From positions 1 through 64,000 of the forward strand of contig NZ_JAUHJQ010000005.1 in NCBI RefSeq assembly GCF_030412965.1: a stretch of 64,000 bases of DNA, in the 5' to 3' direction. The notes beneath the pieces were generated by a model. It ran no database searches. It saw nothing but the letters and a program-made list of their open reading frames with translations, and was not told the DNA's origin. Position numbers and translations under genes: made by a program. This document shows positions 9,812 through 19,446 of this stretch, in pieces (within the stretch, counting starts at the first letter, position 1; every line of letters starts with the position of its first letter). Source of the DNA: Nocardioides oceani (GTDB lineage Bacteria > Actinomycetota > Actinomycetes > Propionibacteriales > Nocardioidaceae).

Positions 9812-11002
9812 TCAGGAGACCCGTCCGGACTGCCGGCCGAGGACGAGCGCGATGCGCAGCACGAAGGCGTCGCGCGGGCGGGTGGGGGAGAAGCCGGTCA
9901 GCTCGGTGACCTGCCGCAGGCGGTAGCGGACGGTGTTCGGGTGGACGAAGAGCGTCCGGGCGGTGGCCTCGATCGAGGAGCCCTCGTCGAGGTACGTCGC
10001 CAGCGTCTCGATCATCGTGCCGCGGGCCTGCAGCAGGGGCAGGTAGAGCTGCTCGACCAGGTGCCGGCGGGCGTGCCCGTCGCCGGCCAGCGCGCGCTCG
10101 GGCAGCAGCTCGATGCTCTGCACCGGCCGCGGCGCGCCGGGCCAGCCGGCGGCGGCGCGGTGGGCCGAGACCGCGGCGCGGGCCGACACGTGCGCACCGG
10201 CCAGGTCGTCGGCGGCCGGGCCCACGACGACCGGGCCGGCGCCGAAGCTGCCGACCACCGACTCGGCGGCCACCCGGGGGTCCTCGACCCCGCCGAGGAG
10301 CACCACGAGCCGGTCGCCCTGCACCGCGCACAGCGCCTCGAGGCCCGCAGACCGCGCCGCGCGGCGTACCTCCTCGGGCAGGTCGGCGGCCGCGCGGCCA
10401 CCCGGCACCGCGCCGAGGACGACCGCGACGTCGCCGACGGCGCCCCAGCCCAGCGCACTGGCCCGGCTGAGCACCGCCTCGTCGGCCTCCGAGCGGAGCA
10501 CCGCGTCGACGACGAGCGCCTCGAGCCGGGCGTCCCAGGCGCCGCGGACCTCGGCGGCGCGGGCGTAGACCTCGGCGGTGGCGAACGCGACCTCCCGGGC
10601 GTAGCGCAGGACCGCGGCGCGGACCAGCGGGACGTCCTCGGCGTCGAGCAGACGGTCCACGTCGCTCTCGACGACCGCGATCGAGAGCCGGACGAGGTCG
10701 ACGGTCTGCTGCAGGTTGATCACGCCCGCCAGCGCCCGCGGGGCGGCCCCGAAGACCGACGCGGCCAGCTCGTTGGCACCGGGCGCGGGGGAGCCGTCGT
10801 CGGCGCGGAACCAGTCCACGAACGCCTTGATGCCGGCCTGGACGATCAGCCCCACCCAGGACCGGTCCTGGGCGGACAGCTCGCGGAACCACGGCAGCTC
10901 GGCGTCCATCCGTGCGGTCGCCGCGGTGCTGAGCGCCCCGGTGGCCCGCTGGAGTGCATCGGCCGTGGTCGAGCGGGGTACTGCGGGGCGTCGGCTCGGC
11001 AC
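9812..11002 (-). CDS. fasR: PucR/CdaR-type transcriptional regulator, FasR-like
   Basis: A 396-residue regulator. The N-terminal two thirds resemble the GGDEF-like/PucR sensory region of this family. The C-terminus carries the PucR helix-turn-helix with the diagnostic IEATARTLFVHPNTVRYRLRQV at about 348-370. It sits immediately upstream of fabD in the same direction, as fasR does in streptomycetes and mycobacteria, where it activates the FAS-II operon according to acyl-CoA or acyl-ACP status. The 121-base gap to fabD suggests a separate fabD promoter. Confidence 0.88.
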   Translation of the reverse strand: MPSRRPAVPRSTTADALQRATGALSTAATARMDAELPWFRELSAQDRSWVGLIVQAGIKAFVDWFRADDGSPAPGANELAASVFGAAPRALAGVINLQQTVDLVRLSIAVVESDVDRLLDAEDVPLVRAAVLRYAREVAFATAEVYARAAEVRGAWDARLEALVVDAVLRSEADEAVLSRASALGWGAVGDVAVVLGAVPGGRAAADLPEEVRRAARSAGLEALCAVQGDRLVVLLGGVEDPRVAAESVVGSFGAGPVVVGPAADDLAGAHVSARAAVSAHRAAAGWPGAPRPVQSIELLPERALAGDGHARRHLVEQLYLPLLQARGTMIETLATYLDEGSSIEATARTLFVHPNTVRYRLRQVTELTGFSPTRPRDAFVLRIALVLGRQSGRVS

Positions 11003-11191
11003 GCCACGAGGCTAGTCCGCGGACTGCTGCAGGGGCGGGCCGGTCCGACCGATCGGAGGACGCGCACGACGCTCGACGCGCGGAATCCTGTTGCAGGCAA
11101 GGGAAATCCGAGCGATCACGACCCGCCGGCCCGGGTTCGCCCCCTAGGGTCGGGTCCAGGTCGAGATCCAGCTCCGACGGAGGAGGACCAC

Positions 11192-12142
11192 GTGTCCACC
11201 AAGCCCCACGAGGTCCAGCACGTCACCATCCACGGGCACCGCCGCGCGTACGTGAAGGTGGGGCAGGGGCCCGCGCTCCTCCTCCTGCACGGTCTCGGCT
11301 GCAGCCACTCCACCTGGGCGCCGGTCATCGACCTGCTCGCCCGGCGCTACACGGTGATCGCCCCCGACCTGCTCGGCCACGGGCAGTCGGACAAGCCGCG
11401 GGCCGACTACAGCCTCGGCGGCTTCGCCAACGGGATGCGCGACCTGCTCACCGTCCTCGGGATCGAGCAGGTGACCGTCGTGGGCCACAGCTTCGGCGGC
11501 GGGGTCGCGATGCAGTTCGCCTACCAGTACCCCGAGCGGACCGAGCGGCTCGTCCTGGTCGCCTCCGGCGGCCTGGGACCCGAGGTGACCGCCGCGATCC
11601 GCGCCGTCACCACCCCCGGCTTCCACCAGGCGATGGGCGTGCTGACGCTGCCGGGCATCCGGCACGTCGGCAAGAAGGGCATGCAGCTGCTCGGCGCGCT
11701 GCCCTCGCGCCACGCCCGCGACCTCGGCGAGATGGCCGAGATCTACGACTCCTTCAAGGACCCGGCCGCCCGCCACGCCATCCGCCACGTCGTGCGCGGC
11801 GTCGTGGACTGGAAGGGCCAGGTCGTCACGATGGCCGACCGCGCCTACCTCACCGAGGAGATGCCGATGCTCGTCGTCTGGGGACGCGACGACACCGTCA
11901 TCCCCGTGCGGCACGCCGGGATCGCCGGCGAGCTCGCCCCGCGGTCACGCGTGGAGGTGATGCCGAACGCCGGGCACTTCCCGCACAAGGACCACCCCGA
12001 GCGGTTCGCCAAGTTGCTGCACGACTTCATCCGGAGCGCCCAGCCGGCGACGTACGACCGGGAGCGCGTGCGGACGCTGCTGGTCAACGGCCGCAGCGAG
12101 CCGGCGCCGGTCGCCACGGTCACCGACATCACCAGCGCCTGA
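11192..12142 (+). CDS. Alpha/beta hydrolase
   Basis: A 316-residue alpha/beta hydrolase with a complete triad: Ser in VGHSFGGGV, Asp in WGRDDTVIP and His in NAGHFPHKDHP, plus oxyanion region LLHGLGCS. The N-terminal half aligns with C-C hydrolase and haloalkane-dehalogenase-like members (DLLGHGQSDKP), but the substrate is unknown. GTG follows GGAGGAGG at good spacing. It diverges from fasR across a 189-base gap that must hold both promoters. Confidence 0.9.
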   Translation: MSTKPHEVQHVTIHGHRRAYVKVGQGPALLLLHGLGCSHSTWAPVIDLLARRYTVIAPDLLGHGQSDKPRADYSLGGFANGMRDLLTVLGIEQVTVVGHSFGGGVAMQFAYQYPERTERLVLVASGGLGPEVTAAIRAVTTPGFHQAMGVLTLPGIRHVGKKGMQLLGALPSRHARDLGEMAEIYDSFKDPAARHAIRHVVRGVVDWKGQVVTMADRAYLTEEMPMLVVWGRDDTVIPVRHAGIAGELAPRSRVEVMPNAGHFPHKDHPERFAKLLHDFIRSAQPATYDRERVRTLLVNGRSEPAPVATVTDITSA

Positions 12143-12150
12143 GACGCGAG

Positions 12151-12180
12151 CAGGGCGGTGACCGAGTGGTCACCGCCCTG
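12151..12180. terminator. Convergent terminator between hydrolase and aceE
   Basis: A 13-bp perfect stem CAGGGCGGTGACC / GGTCACCGCCCTG with loop GAGT, extendable by GAGACG/CGTCTC with a bulge. It follows the hydrolase stop. The bases after it (about 12190-12255) contain a GGTCTCGACA...CTCGCTCGACCACC pattern that looks like a dispersed intergenic palindrome, which I could not confirm from one copy. Confidence 0.75.
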
Positions 12181-12276
12181 CCTCGTCTCACCGGGTCTCG
12201 ACACGCGGGTCGCGACGTCGCAGGCTCCGTCGCGCCGCTCGCTCGACCACCGTCAAGGGATTGACGCCTTCGTGCC

Positions 12277-15069
12277 TCAGGCGTCTCCCCCTTCCTGCTT
12301 CACGCCGGCGACGGCCGTCGGGTCGTCGATGCGGTACGTCGCGAACGCCTTCTCGACCTGCGAGCGGTCGATCTGGCCGGCGTCGGCGAGGGCCTGGAGG
12401 GCCTGCACCACGACGGACTGGGCGTCGATGTGGAAGTAGCGACGGGCGGCCGGGCGGGTGTCGGCGAAGCCGAAGCCGTCGGCGCCCAGCACCCGGTAGT
12501 CACCCGGCACCCAGCGCGCGATCTGCAGCGGCACGGCCCGCATGAAGTCCGAGACCGCGACGACGGGACCCTCGACGTCGACCAGCCGCTCCTCGACGTA
12601 CGACGAGCGGGCCTCCTCGCCCGGGTGCAGGAGGTTCCACTCCTCGGCGGCGATGGCGTCGCGGGCCAGCTCGTTCCACGAGGTGACCGACCAGGTGTCG
12701 GCCTGGACGCCCCACTCCTCGGCGAGCATCCGCTTCGCGTCCTGGATCCAGGGCATGCCGACGCCCGAGCCCAGGAGCGTGACCCGCGGGCCCTCGCCCT
12801 CGGCGCGGGAGACCTGGTGCATGCCGCGCAGGATGCCCTCGACGTCGACGTCGTCGGGCTCCTTGGGCTGCGGCACCGGCTCGTTGTAGACCGTCAGGTA
12901 GAAGATGACGTTCTCGCCGTTGCCCTCGGGCCCGCCGGTGCCGTACATCCGCTCGAGGCCCGAGCGCATGATGTGGGCGACCTCGTAGGCGTAGGCCGGG
13001 TCGTAGTGCACGACCGCCGGGTTCGTCACCGCGATGAGCGGGGAGTGGCCGTCGGCGTGCTGCAGGCCCTCGCCGGTCAGCGTCGTGCGACCGGCGGTGG
13101 CGCCGATCAGGAAGCCGCGGGCGAGCTGGTCGGCCATGGCCCAGATCGAGTCACCCGTCCGCTGGAACCCGAACATCGAGTAGAAGATGTAGAAGGGGAT
13201 CATCGGCTCGCCGTGCGTGGAGTACGCCGAACCTGCGGCGGTCGCCGACGCCATCGCGCCGGCCTCGGAGATGCCCTCGTGGAGCATCTGGCCCTGTTGC
13301 GACTCCTTGTAGGAGAGCAACATGTTCCGGTCGACCGACTCGTACTTCTGGCCGGCCGGGTTGTAGACCTTGGCGCTCGGGAACATCGCGTCCATGCCGA
13401 ACGTGCGGTACTCGTCCGGCGCGATCGGCACGATGCGCTTGCCGATCTCGGTGTCCTTCATCCAGTCCTTGAGCAGGCGGACGACGGCCATCGTGGTGGC
13501 GACGGAGTTCTTGCCCGAGCCCTGCTTCAGCTCGGCGTAGGCCTTGTCGCCGGGCAGGGTGAGCGGCGCCGAGCGCACCACGCGTCGGGGCAGCGAGCCG
13601 CCGAGCTGGCGGCGACGCTCGAGCATGTACTCGATCTCGGGGGAGTCGACGCCGGGGTGGAAGAACGGCGCGGTGCCGGTCTCCTCGTAGGCGCGCTCGA
13701 GGTCGCGGTCGGAGATGGGGAGGTAGAGCCGGTCCCGGAACCGCTTCAGGTCGGCCGGGGTCAGCTTCTTCATCTGGTGGGTGGCGTTCTTGCCCTCCAG
13801 CGCGTCGATGGTCCAGCCCTTGATCGTCTTGGCGAGGATCACGGTCGGCTGGCCGACGTGCTTGGTGGCGGAGTCGAACGCGGCGTACACCTTGCGGTAG
13901 TCGTGACCGCCGCGCGGCAGCTTCTGGATCTGCTGGTCGCTCATGTGCTCGACCATCGCGCGCAGGCGCGGGTCGCCGCCGAAGAAGCTCTCGCGGACGT
14001 AGGCGCCGTCCTCGACCGAGTAGGTCTGGAACGCACCGTCCGGCGTGGTGTTCATCTTGTTGACCAGCACGCCGTCGACGTCACGGGCGAGCAGCGGGTC
14101 CCACTCGCGGCCCCAGACGACCTTGATGACGTTCCAGCCGGCGCCGCGGAAGTTGGCCTCGAGCTCCTGGATGATCTTGCCGTTGCCCGTCACCGGGCCG
14201 TCGAGCTGCTGCAGGTTGCAGTTGATCACCCAGGTGAGGTTGTCGAGCTCCTCGCGGGCGGCGATCCGGATCGCGCCGAGCGACTCGGGCTCGGCCATCT
14301 CGCCGTCGCCGAGGAACGCCCACACGCGCTGGTCGCTGGTGTCCTTGACGCCGCGGTTCTGCAGGTAGCGGTTGAACCGCGCCTGGTAGATCGAGTTGAT
14401 GCCGGTCAGGCCCATGGAGACCGTCGGGAACTCCCAGAACTCCGGCATCAGCCGGGGGTGGGGGTACGACGGCAGGCCGGCGCCCGGCCCGTGCTGGACC
14501 TCCTGGCGGAACCGGTAGAGCTGCTCCTCCTGCAGCCGCCCCTCGAGGAACGCGCGGGAGTAGACGCCCGGGGACGCGTGGCCCTGGATGTAGACCTGGT
14601 CGCCGCCGCCGGGGTGGTCCTTGCCGCGGAAGAAGTGGTTGAAGCCGACCTCGTAGAGGCTCGCCGACGACTGGTACGTCGCGATGTGGCCGCCGACCTC
14701 GAGGCCCTTGCGGTTCGCGCTGGAGACCATGACGGCGGCGTTCCAGCGGATGAACGCGCGGATCCGCCGCTCGGCCTCCTCGTCACCGGGGAACCACGGC
14801 TCCCGCTCGGGCGGGATGGTGTTGATGTAGTCGGTGCTGCGCAGGGCGGGCACCCCGACCTGCATCTCGCGCGCCCGCTCGAGCAGGCGCAGCATGACGT
14901 AGCGCGCACGCTCGCGGCCGCGCTCGTCGACGAGGGAGTCGAAGGAGTCGAGCCAGTCGTGGGTCTCGTCCGGGTCGATGTCGGGCAGCTGGGTCGGCAG
15001 GCCCTCGTGGATCACCGAGGGGGTCGAGCCGGTGCGCGTGCCTGAGCTGATGGGTGGTTCTCCGGTCAC
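12277..15069 (-). CDS. aceE: Pyruvate dehydrogenase E1 component (homodimeric)
   Basis: A 930-residue thiamine-diphosphate enzyme that decarboxylates pyruvate and acetylates lipoyl groups of the E2 subunit, feeding acetyl-CoA to the TCA cycle and fatty-acid synthesis. The ThDP motif is GDGEM...[15 protein letters not shown]. Conserved blocks include [20 protein letters not shown] and [13 protein letters not shown], and the length matches the homodimeric family. The GTG start is 44 residues before the first conserved block. It is monocistronic, diverging from the DUF3052 gene. Confidence 0.97.
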   Translation of the reverse strand: MTGEPPISSGTRTGSTPSVIHEGLPTQLPDIDPDETHDWLDSFDSLVDERGRERARYVMLRLLERAREMQVGVPALRSTDYINTIPPEREPWFPGDEEAERRIRAFIRWNAAVMVSSANRKGLEVGGHIATYQSSASLYEVGFNHFFRGKDHPGGGDQVYIQGHASPGVYSRAFLEGRLQEEQLYRFRQEVQHGPGAGLPSYPHPRLMPEFWEFPTVSMGLTGINSIYQARFNRYLQNRGVKDTSDQRVWAFLGDGEMAEPESLGAIRIAAREELDNLTWVINCNLQQLDGPVTGNGKIIQELEANFRGAGWNVIKVVWGREWDPLLARDVDGVLVNKMNTTPDGAFQTYSVEDGAYVRESFFGGDPRLRAMVEHMSDQQIQKLPRGGHDYRKVYAAFDSATKHVGQPTVILAKTIKGWTIDALEGKNATHQMKKLTPADLKRFRDRLYLPISDRDLERAYEETGTAPFFHPGVDSPEIEYMLERRRQLGGSLPRRVVRSAPLTLPGDKAYAELKQGSGKNSVATTMAVVRLLKDWMKDTEIGKRIVPIAPDEYRTFGMDAMFPSAKVYNPAGQKYESVDRNMLLSYKESQQGQMLHEGISEAGAMASATAAGSAYSTHGEPMIPFYIFYSMFGFQRTGDSIWAMADQLARGFLIGATAGRTTLTGEGLQHADGHSPLIAVTNPAVVHYDPAYAYEVAHIMRSGLERMYGTGGPEGNGENVIFYLTVYNEPVPQPKEPDDVDVEGILRGMHQVSRAEGEGPRVTLLGSGVGMPWIQDAKRMLAEEWGVQADTWSVTSWNELARDAIAAEEWNLLHPGEEARSSYVEERLVDVEGPVVAVSDFMRAVPLQIARWVPGDYRVLGADGFGFADTRPAARRYFHIDAQSVVVQALQALADAGQIDRSQVEKAFATYRIDDPTAVAGVKQEGGDA

Positions 15070-15176
15070 CCGTTCATCGTTGCACGCAGGGTCGCACGAG
15101 GGAATTTACCCGTCGGTAGCCGCGACGCCCCGCACGAGGCGGCCGCTCCGTCCCTCGCCCCGATGGCCGCTCCGCG

Positions 15177-15231
15177 CCCGTCCCGTGCCCGTCCCGTGCC
15201 CCTCCCGCGCCCCTCCCGCGCCGTTCCCGCA
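15177..15231. repeat. Five tandem 11-bp repeats between aceE and the DUF3052 gene
   Basis: Consecutive units: CCCGTCCCGTG twice, CCCCTCCCGCG twice, then the related CCGTTCCCGCA. The 11-bp period is close to one DNA turn. They lie in the 255-base divergent promoter region, which otherwise shows only possible -10/-35 hexamers and no gene. Confidence 0.7.
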
Positions 15232-15324
15232 GGTCGGGACGGGTTGCATCGGGGGCCCGACTCCGCTGGACTACTCCCCGAGGCCGCGGAGCGCGGCCGA
15301 ACCGATCGCGTCTGGAGGACCACG

Positions 15325-15783
15325 TTGAGCTCGACCGAGGGTGGGGGGACCACCCGGACCGGCGCCCCAGGCGCCGACCTTCCCGGCACCGGACCGGCCG
15401 AACGGCTCGGGTTCACCAAGGGCATGGTCGTGCAGGAGCTCGGGTGGGACAACGACACCGACGACGACCTCCGCGTCTCCATCGAGGACGCCATCGACGC
15501 CGACATGGTCGACGGTGACCACGGCAACGTCGTGGACGCGGTCCTGCTCTGGTGGCGCCGCGAGGACGGCGACCTCGTCGACGGGCTCGTGGACGCGCTG
15601 ACCGACCTCGTCGGTGGCGGTGCTATCTGGCTGCTGACCCCCAAGGTGGGTCGCCCGAACGCCGTCGACGCCGCGGACATCGCCGAGGCCGCGCCCATCG
15701 CCGGCCTGTCGCAGACGACGACCGCTGCGGTGAGCAAGGACTGGGCCGCCACCCGCCTGGTGGCACCCAAGACGCCCGCGTAG
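15325..15783 (+). CDS. DUF3052 family protein
   Basis: A 152-residue protein of the actinobacterial DUF3052 family, recognised by ERLGFTKGMVVQELGWDNDTDDDLR and LLTPKVGRPNAVDAADIAEAA. The function is unestablished. The TTG start is supported by GGAGG six bases upstream and fits the family's N-terminus. Its place between aceE and a peroxiredoxin upstream of tRNA-Val is as I recall it from other actinomycetes. It starts the transcription unit that includes the acyl-CoA synthetase ten bases downstream. Confidence 0.88.
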   Translation: MSSTEGGGTTRTGAPGADLPGTGPAERLGFTKGMVVQELGWDNDTDDDLRVSIEDAIDADMVDGDHGNVVDAVLLWWRREDGDLVDGLVDALTDLVGGGAIWLLTPKVGRPNAVDAADIAEAAPIAGLSQTTTAAVSKDWAATRLVAPKTPA

Positions 15784-15793
15784 GTTCGGTCCC

Positions 15794-17425
15794 GTGCTCC
15801 AGAACATCCTCGGCCGCGCGGCGGCTGCGGGCACCGGCGCCAAGGTGCTCGCGTCGTCCGGGATCATCCGTCCCTACCCGCCCGCGGTGCTGGTCCGCCT
15901 GGCGCGCACGGTCAAGAACTGGGGCACCGGCCCCGCCGGGGGCTTCGCGAGCCTCGCGGTGCGCTTCCCGGACCGGGTCGGCCTGGTCGACGAGGCCGGC
16001 GAGCTGACCTTCGGGGAGATGCAGCGCCGGTCGAACGCGCTGGCCCGGGCGCTCCGCGAGCGCGGGGTCGGCGAGGGTGACGGCGTGGCGCTCATGTGCC
16101 GCAACCACCGCGGCTTCGTCGACACCACCATCGCCGCGGCGAAGCTGGGTGCCGACGTGCTCTACCTCAACACCGCCTTCGCCGGGCCGCAGCTCGTCGA
16201 GGTGCTCGAGCGCGAGGCGCCCACCGTCGTCGTCCACGACGAGGAGTTCACCGAGTTGCTCGCCGAGGCCGACGTCGAGCAGCGGGTGCTGGCCTGGGTC
16301 GACTCCGACGGCGCCCCCGAGGGTGTCGCGACGCTCGAGGAGCTGGTCGCCTCGGCTGACGACGCCGACCTCGACCCGCCGGACCGGCACGGCCGGATCA
16401 TCATCCTGACCTCCGGCACGACCGGCACCCCGAAGGGCGCCCCGCGCAACGAGGCCGGCATCGACGCCGCCATCTCGCTGCTCTCGCGGATGCCGCTGCG
16501 CCACGGCTGGCGCACGCACATCGCCGCCCCGCTGTTCCACACCTGGGGCTTCGCCCACCTCGCGCTCGCGATGCTCCTCGGTTCGACGGTCGTGCTCAAG
16601 CGGCGCTTCGACCCCGAGGACTGCCTGCGGACCGTCGAGGAGGAGAGTTGCGACTCGCTGGCGGTGATCCCGGTCTTCCTCCAGCGCATCCTCGGCCTGG
16701 AGGAGGGCGTGCTGCAGCGCTACTCCCTCGACACGGTCAAGGTCGTCGCCTCGTCCGGCTCGGCCCTGCCCGGTGACCTCGCGGTCACCTGGATGGACCA
16801 CTTCGGCGACCACCTCTACAACATCTACGGCTCCACCGAGGTCGCCTACGCCTCGATCGCCACGCCGCTGGACCTCCGCGAGGCGCCGAGCTCCGCGGGG
16901 ATGCCGCCGTGGGGCACCACGGTCAAGGTGTACGACGAGCAGGGCGCCGAGGTGCCGCAGGGCGGCTCCGGCCGCATCTTCGTGGGCAACAGCCTGCTCT
17001 TCGAGGGCTACACCGGGGGCGGCGGCAAGGACATGATCGACGGGCTGATGGCGACCGGCGACGTCGGCCGCATCGGCGACGACGGCCGGCTCTACGTCGA
17101 GGGCCGAGACGACGAGATGATCGTCTCCGGCGGCGAGAACGTCTTCCCCAAGGAGGTCGAGGACTGCCTCGCCCGCCACGAGGCCGTCGTGGACGTCGCG
17201 GCCATCGGCATCGACGACGAGGACTACGGCAAGCGGCTGCGCGCCTTCGTGGTGCTCCGCGACGGTGCCTCGGCCGACGAGGAGGAGCTCAAGGGCTGGG
17301 TCAAGCAGAACCTCGCCCGCTACAAGGTGCCCAAGGAGATCGTGTTCCTCGACGAGCTGCCCCGCAACGCCACCGGCAAGGTCCTCAAGCGCGAGCTGAA
17401 GGACCGCCCGGAGGACGTCGAGTGA
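15794..17425 (+). CDS. Acyl-CoA synthetase (AMP-binding, FadD-like)
   Basis: A 543-residue adenylate-forming enzyme predicted to activate fatty acids as acyl-AMP then acyl-CoA. The motifs are ILTSGTTGTPKGAP (phosphate loop), YNIYGSTEVAY, TGDVGRIGDDGRLYVEGRDDE (hinge) and NATGKVLKREL (catalytic Lys), so it is complete. The N-terminal 40 residues resemble FadD2-like members. Chain-length preference cannot be read. Its stop overlaps the start of the peroxiredoxin gene (GTGA). Confidence 0.92.
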   Translation: MLQNILGRAAAAGTGAKVLASSGIIRPYPPAVLVRLARTVKNWGTGPAGGFASLAVRFPDRVGLVDEAGELTFGEMQRRSNALARALRERGVGEGDGVALMCRNHRGFVDTTIAAAKLGADVLYLNTAFAGPQLVEVLEREAPTVVVHDEEFTELLAEADVEQRVLAWVDSDGAPEGVATLEELVASADDADLDPPDRHGRIIILTSGTTGTPKGAPRNEAGIDAAISLLSRMPLRHGWRTHIAAPLFHTWGFAHLALAMLLGSTVVLKRRFDPEDCLRTVEEESCDSLAVIPVFLQRILGLEEGVLQRYSLDTVKVVASSGSALPGDLAVTWMDHFGDHLYNIYGSTEVAYASIATPLDLREAPSSAGMPPWGTTVKVYDEQGAEVPQGGSGRIFVGNSLLFEGYTGGGGKDMIDGLMATGDVGRIGDDGRLYVEGRDDEMIVSGGENVFPKEVEDCLARHEAVVDVAAIGIDDEDYGKRLRAFVVLRDGASADEEELKGWVKQNLARYKVPKEIVFLDELPRNATGKVLKRELKDRPEDVE

Positions 17426-17895
17426 GCGGACTCGCGCTCGGGTGCGAGGCACCCGACTTCACGCTGCGCGACCAGTTCGGCCAGGACGTCACCCTGTCGT
17501 CGTACCGTGGGACGAAGGCGGTCGCGATCCTGTTCTTCCCCTACGCGTTCTCCGGCGTCTGCACCGGCGAGCTGACCGGCGTGCGCGACCGGCTCGCGGA
17601 GTTCCTCACCTTCGACACCGAGGTGCTCGCGATCTCCTGCGACCCGATCCACTCGCTGCGCGCCTTCGCCGACACCGACGGGCTCAACTTCCCGCTCCTC
17701 TCGGACTTCTGGCCCCACGGCCACGTCGCCAGCACCTACGACGTCTTCAACGACCGGACCGGCGCGCCGCGCCGCTCGTCGTACGTCGTGGACCGGCAGG
17801 GCGTGCTGCGCTGGGCCGTGCACAACCCCACCTCCGAGGGGCGCGACCTCGACGAGCACCTGCGGCAGCTCGCCGCGCACGCCGACGCCGTCTAG
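17422..17895 (+). CDS. AhpE-like one-Cys peroxiredoxin
   Basis: A 157-residue thioredoxin-fold peroxidase that reduces peroxides. Peroxidatic Cys47 lies in PYAFSGVCTGEL, the actinobacterial AhpE variant of PxxxTxxC with Ser in place of Thr. No obvious resolving Cys follows, as in one-Cys AhpE enzymes that use mycothiol or mycoredoxin. The GTG overlaps the acyl-CoA synthetase stop, so translation is coupled. Confidence 0.92.
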   Translation: MSGLALGCEAPDFTLRDQFGQDVTLSSYRGTKAVAILFFPYAFSGVCTGELTGVRDRLAEFLTFDTEVLAISCDPIHSLRAFADTDGLNFPLLSDFWPHGHVASTYDVFNDRTGAPRRSSYVVDRQGVLRWAVHNPTSEGRDLDEHLRQLAAHADAV

Positions 17896-17959
17896 ACCGC
17901 GGCCGTCCGATCGCCGGGTTCTGCGGACGGTGTCGGGGGATCGGGCTACTGTTCTTCTC

Positions 17960-17997
17960 GTTGAACCGCTGGTGACCCGAGACGCCAGCGGTTCAAC
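17960..17997 (+). terminator. Terminator after the peroxiredoxin gene
   Basis: A 13-bp perfect stem GTTGAACCGCTGG / CCAGCGGTTCAAC with a 12-base loop, followed by TTCCATTTACGG. It lies 65 bases after the stop and separates the operon from tRNA-Val. Confidence 0.85.
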
Positions 17998-18064
17998 TTC
18001 CATTTACGGCCCTTTTCGTGAGGCCGAGCGCCACCGTCTAGTCTGTGGCCGCCCGAGCGGGCAC

Positions 18065-18139
18065 GGGCGTATAGCTCAGCGGTAGAGCACCTCGCTTACA
18101 ACGAGGTGGTCGGGGGTTCGATCCCCTCTGCGCCCACCA
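18065..18139 (+). tRNA. tRNA-Val (anticodon TAC)
   Basis: The acceptor stem is GGGCGTA / TGCGCCC (one G-U pair), the D-arm region TAGCTCAGCGGTAGAGCA, the anticodon stem CCTCG/CGAGG with loop CTTACAA (anticodon TAC), and the T-arm GGGGGTTCGATCCCC. CCA is encoded. The gene is complete, and the prophage begins right after it, so its 3' end is the likely attachment core. TAGTCT at 18039-18044 is a candidate -10 box. Confidence 0.97.
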
Positions 18140-18184
18140 CCGCCGCTTGACCTGCGGGAATGTCGGTGGCTTCGAACATAGTGA

Positions 18185-18201
18185 CGAACGCACAGCGTTC
18201 G
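18185..18201. promoter_or_regulatory. Inverted repeat upstream of the first integrase gene
   Basis: A perfect palindrome CGAACGC-ACA-GCGTTCG lies 25 bases before the integrase ATG, just after TTCGAACATAGTG. Position and symmetry fit an operator for the integrase promoter or an arm-type recombinase site. No partner copy was found nearby. Confidence 0.45.
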
Positions 18202-18226
18202 GACACCACCTATCGGAGCCACCGCC

Positions 18227-19132
18227 ATGACCAGCACCGCCGCGCTCGACGCCCTCGTCACCTCCTGGACGCTCGCGCTCGAAGCCGAGAACAAGTCACC
18301 CCGCACCATCGGGAACTACCGCGAGTCCATGACCCTGTTCGGACGCTGGCTCGTCGACACCAACCGGCCCACCGCACCCGACGCGATCGACACCGCGACC
18401 TGCCGGACCTGGCTCGCCGAGCTCATCGAGACCCGCTCCGCGTCCACCGCGCGGACCCGGTGGAACGGGCTGCGGCACTTCTTCGCCTGGTGCCTTGAGG
18501 AAGGTGAGACCGCGGTCAACCCCATGGCGCTCGTGAAGGCCCCCGCCCTGCCCGAGAAGCTCGTCGAGTTCCTCACCCCCGACCAGCTCAAGGACGTCAT
18601 CGCCGCGTGCGAAGGGCCGCTGCTCGTCGACCGGCGCGACCAGACGCTGATCCTCATGTACGCCGACACCGGCGCCCGGCTCTCCGAGCTGGCCACCGCG
18701 CACCTCGAGCACCTCGACCTCCGCGACCGCACCCTGCTGGTCACCGGCAAGGGACGTCGAGAGCGCATCGTGTCGTTCGGCGCCCGCACCGCCCGGTCAG
18801 TCGACCGGTACCTCCGGATCCGCGGCCGCCAGCCGTACGCTGACGGTCCGTGGCTGTGGCTGTCGGGGAAGGACGGCCGCGCGCTGACCGCCAACGGCAT
18901 CCAGCAGATGCTGCGCCGCCGGGGGAAGCAGGCCGGGATTCCCGGGCTGCACGCCCACATGTTCCGCCACGGGTTCGCCGACGCCTGGCTCCGCGCCGGG
19001 GGCTCCGAGGGCGACTTGATGGAGCTGGCGGGGTGGCGGTCGCGGCAGATGTTGACGCGGTACGCCGCGAAGACCCGGGCGGAGCGGGCGCGGGAGGCCT
19101 ACAAGGGCCGGTCGCCGATGGACAACCTCTAG
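18227..19132 (+). CDS. Tyrosine recombinase (integrase 1)
   Basis: A 301-residue XerC/D-like site-specific recombinase with an N-terminal SAM-like core-binding domain (about 5-95) and a C-terminal catalytic domain. Active residues: Arg151 (TGARLSELA), Lys175, His244-x-x-Arg247 (HMFRH), Trp270 (GWRSRQM, where most have His) and nucleophile Tyr279. ATG follows CGGAG. It faces away from the tRNA and opposite to nearly all phage genes, the usual layout for an integrase next to attL. Its 3' end overlaps the convergent DUF3263 gene by four bases. Confidence 0.92.
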   Translation: MTSTAALDALVTSWTLALEAENKSPRTIGNYRESMTLFGRWLVDTNRPTAPDAIDTATCRTWLAELIETRSASTARTRWNGLRHFFAWCLEEGETAVNPMALVKAPALPEKLVEFLTPDQLKDVIAACEGPLLVDRRDQTLILMYADTGARLSELATAHLEHLDLRDRTLLVTGKGRRERIVSFGARTARSVDRYLRIRGRQPYADGPWLWLSGKDGRALTANGIQQMLRRRGKQAGIPGLHAHMFRHGFADAWLRAGGSEGDLMELAGWRSRQMLTRYAAKTRAERAREAYKGRSPMDNL

Positions 19133-19416
19133 CGCTCGCCGACGAACCCCAGGCGCCGCGCCGAACGCTGCTCATGGCGGGCGGTGCGAAGGCGGCGGAG
19201 CCGGCGAACGAGGAGCGCGTCGTGCTCGAGGGCCTCGGGCTGGTCGATGATCCAGTTCAGGCGGCGGTAGTACGTCGTGGAGGTGAGCGCGAACTGCTCG
19301 CGGATGGCGGTCTCCTTGGCGCCGGCGTACTTCCACCAGGAGTGCTCGAAGTCGAGCATCATGCGGTCCTCGTGGGTGAGGCCGGTCGTCGCTGCCGGCT
19401 CGGTGGTGTCGTCCAT
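19129..19416 (-). CDS. DUF3263 family small protein
   Basis: A 95-residue protein carrying the DUF3263 motif in FEHSWWKYAGAKETAIREQF followed by TYYRRLNWIIDQPEAL, which looks like a helix-turn-helix. The C-terminus is very basic (RRLRRLRTARHEQRSARR). I used the ATG at 19416; a GTG at 19440 is also in frame. Lying between two recombinases, it could be a recombination directionality factor or regulator; this is inferred from context only. Confidence 0.8.
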   Translation of the reverse strand: MDDTTEPAATTGLTHEDRMMLDFEHSWWKYAGAKETAIREQFALTSTTYYRRLNWIIDQPEALEHDALLVRRLRRLRTARHEQRSARRLGFVGER

Positions 19417-19446
19417 GGAGTGCACGGTGCCAGCGGCCACCGACAG

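Noticed and set aside
7433..12142. Very long plus-strand open frame antisense to the fatty-acid genes
   Set aside because: It is an artefact of GC-rich codon use. Only its last 316 codons (from 11192) form a real gene, and the rest lacks protein-like composition while the minus strand carries known enzymes.
12190..12255. Dispersed palindromic repeat element after the hydrolase terminator
   Set aside because: The pattern looks like intergenic palindromes of related genomes, but with one copy in the window it cannot be claimed as a repeat.
18076..18309. Minus-strand frame crossing the tRNA-Val gene
   Set aside because: It covers a clear tRNA and the integrase start, and has no ribosome site or recognisable protein.
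18995..19070. Integrase 1 possibly inactive because Trp replaces the usual His
   Set aside because: Trp at this position is known in active tyrosine recombinases such as Cre; Arg, Lys, His-x-x-Arg and Tyr are present.
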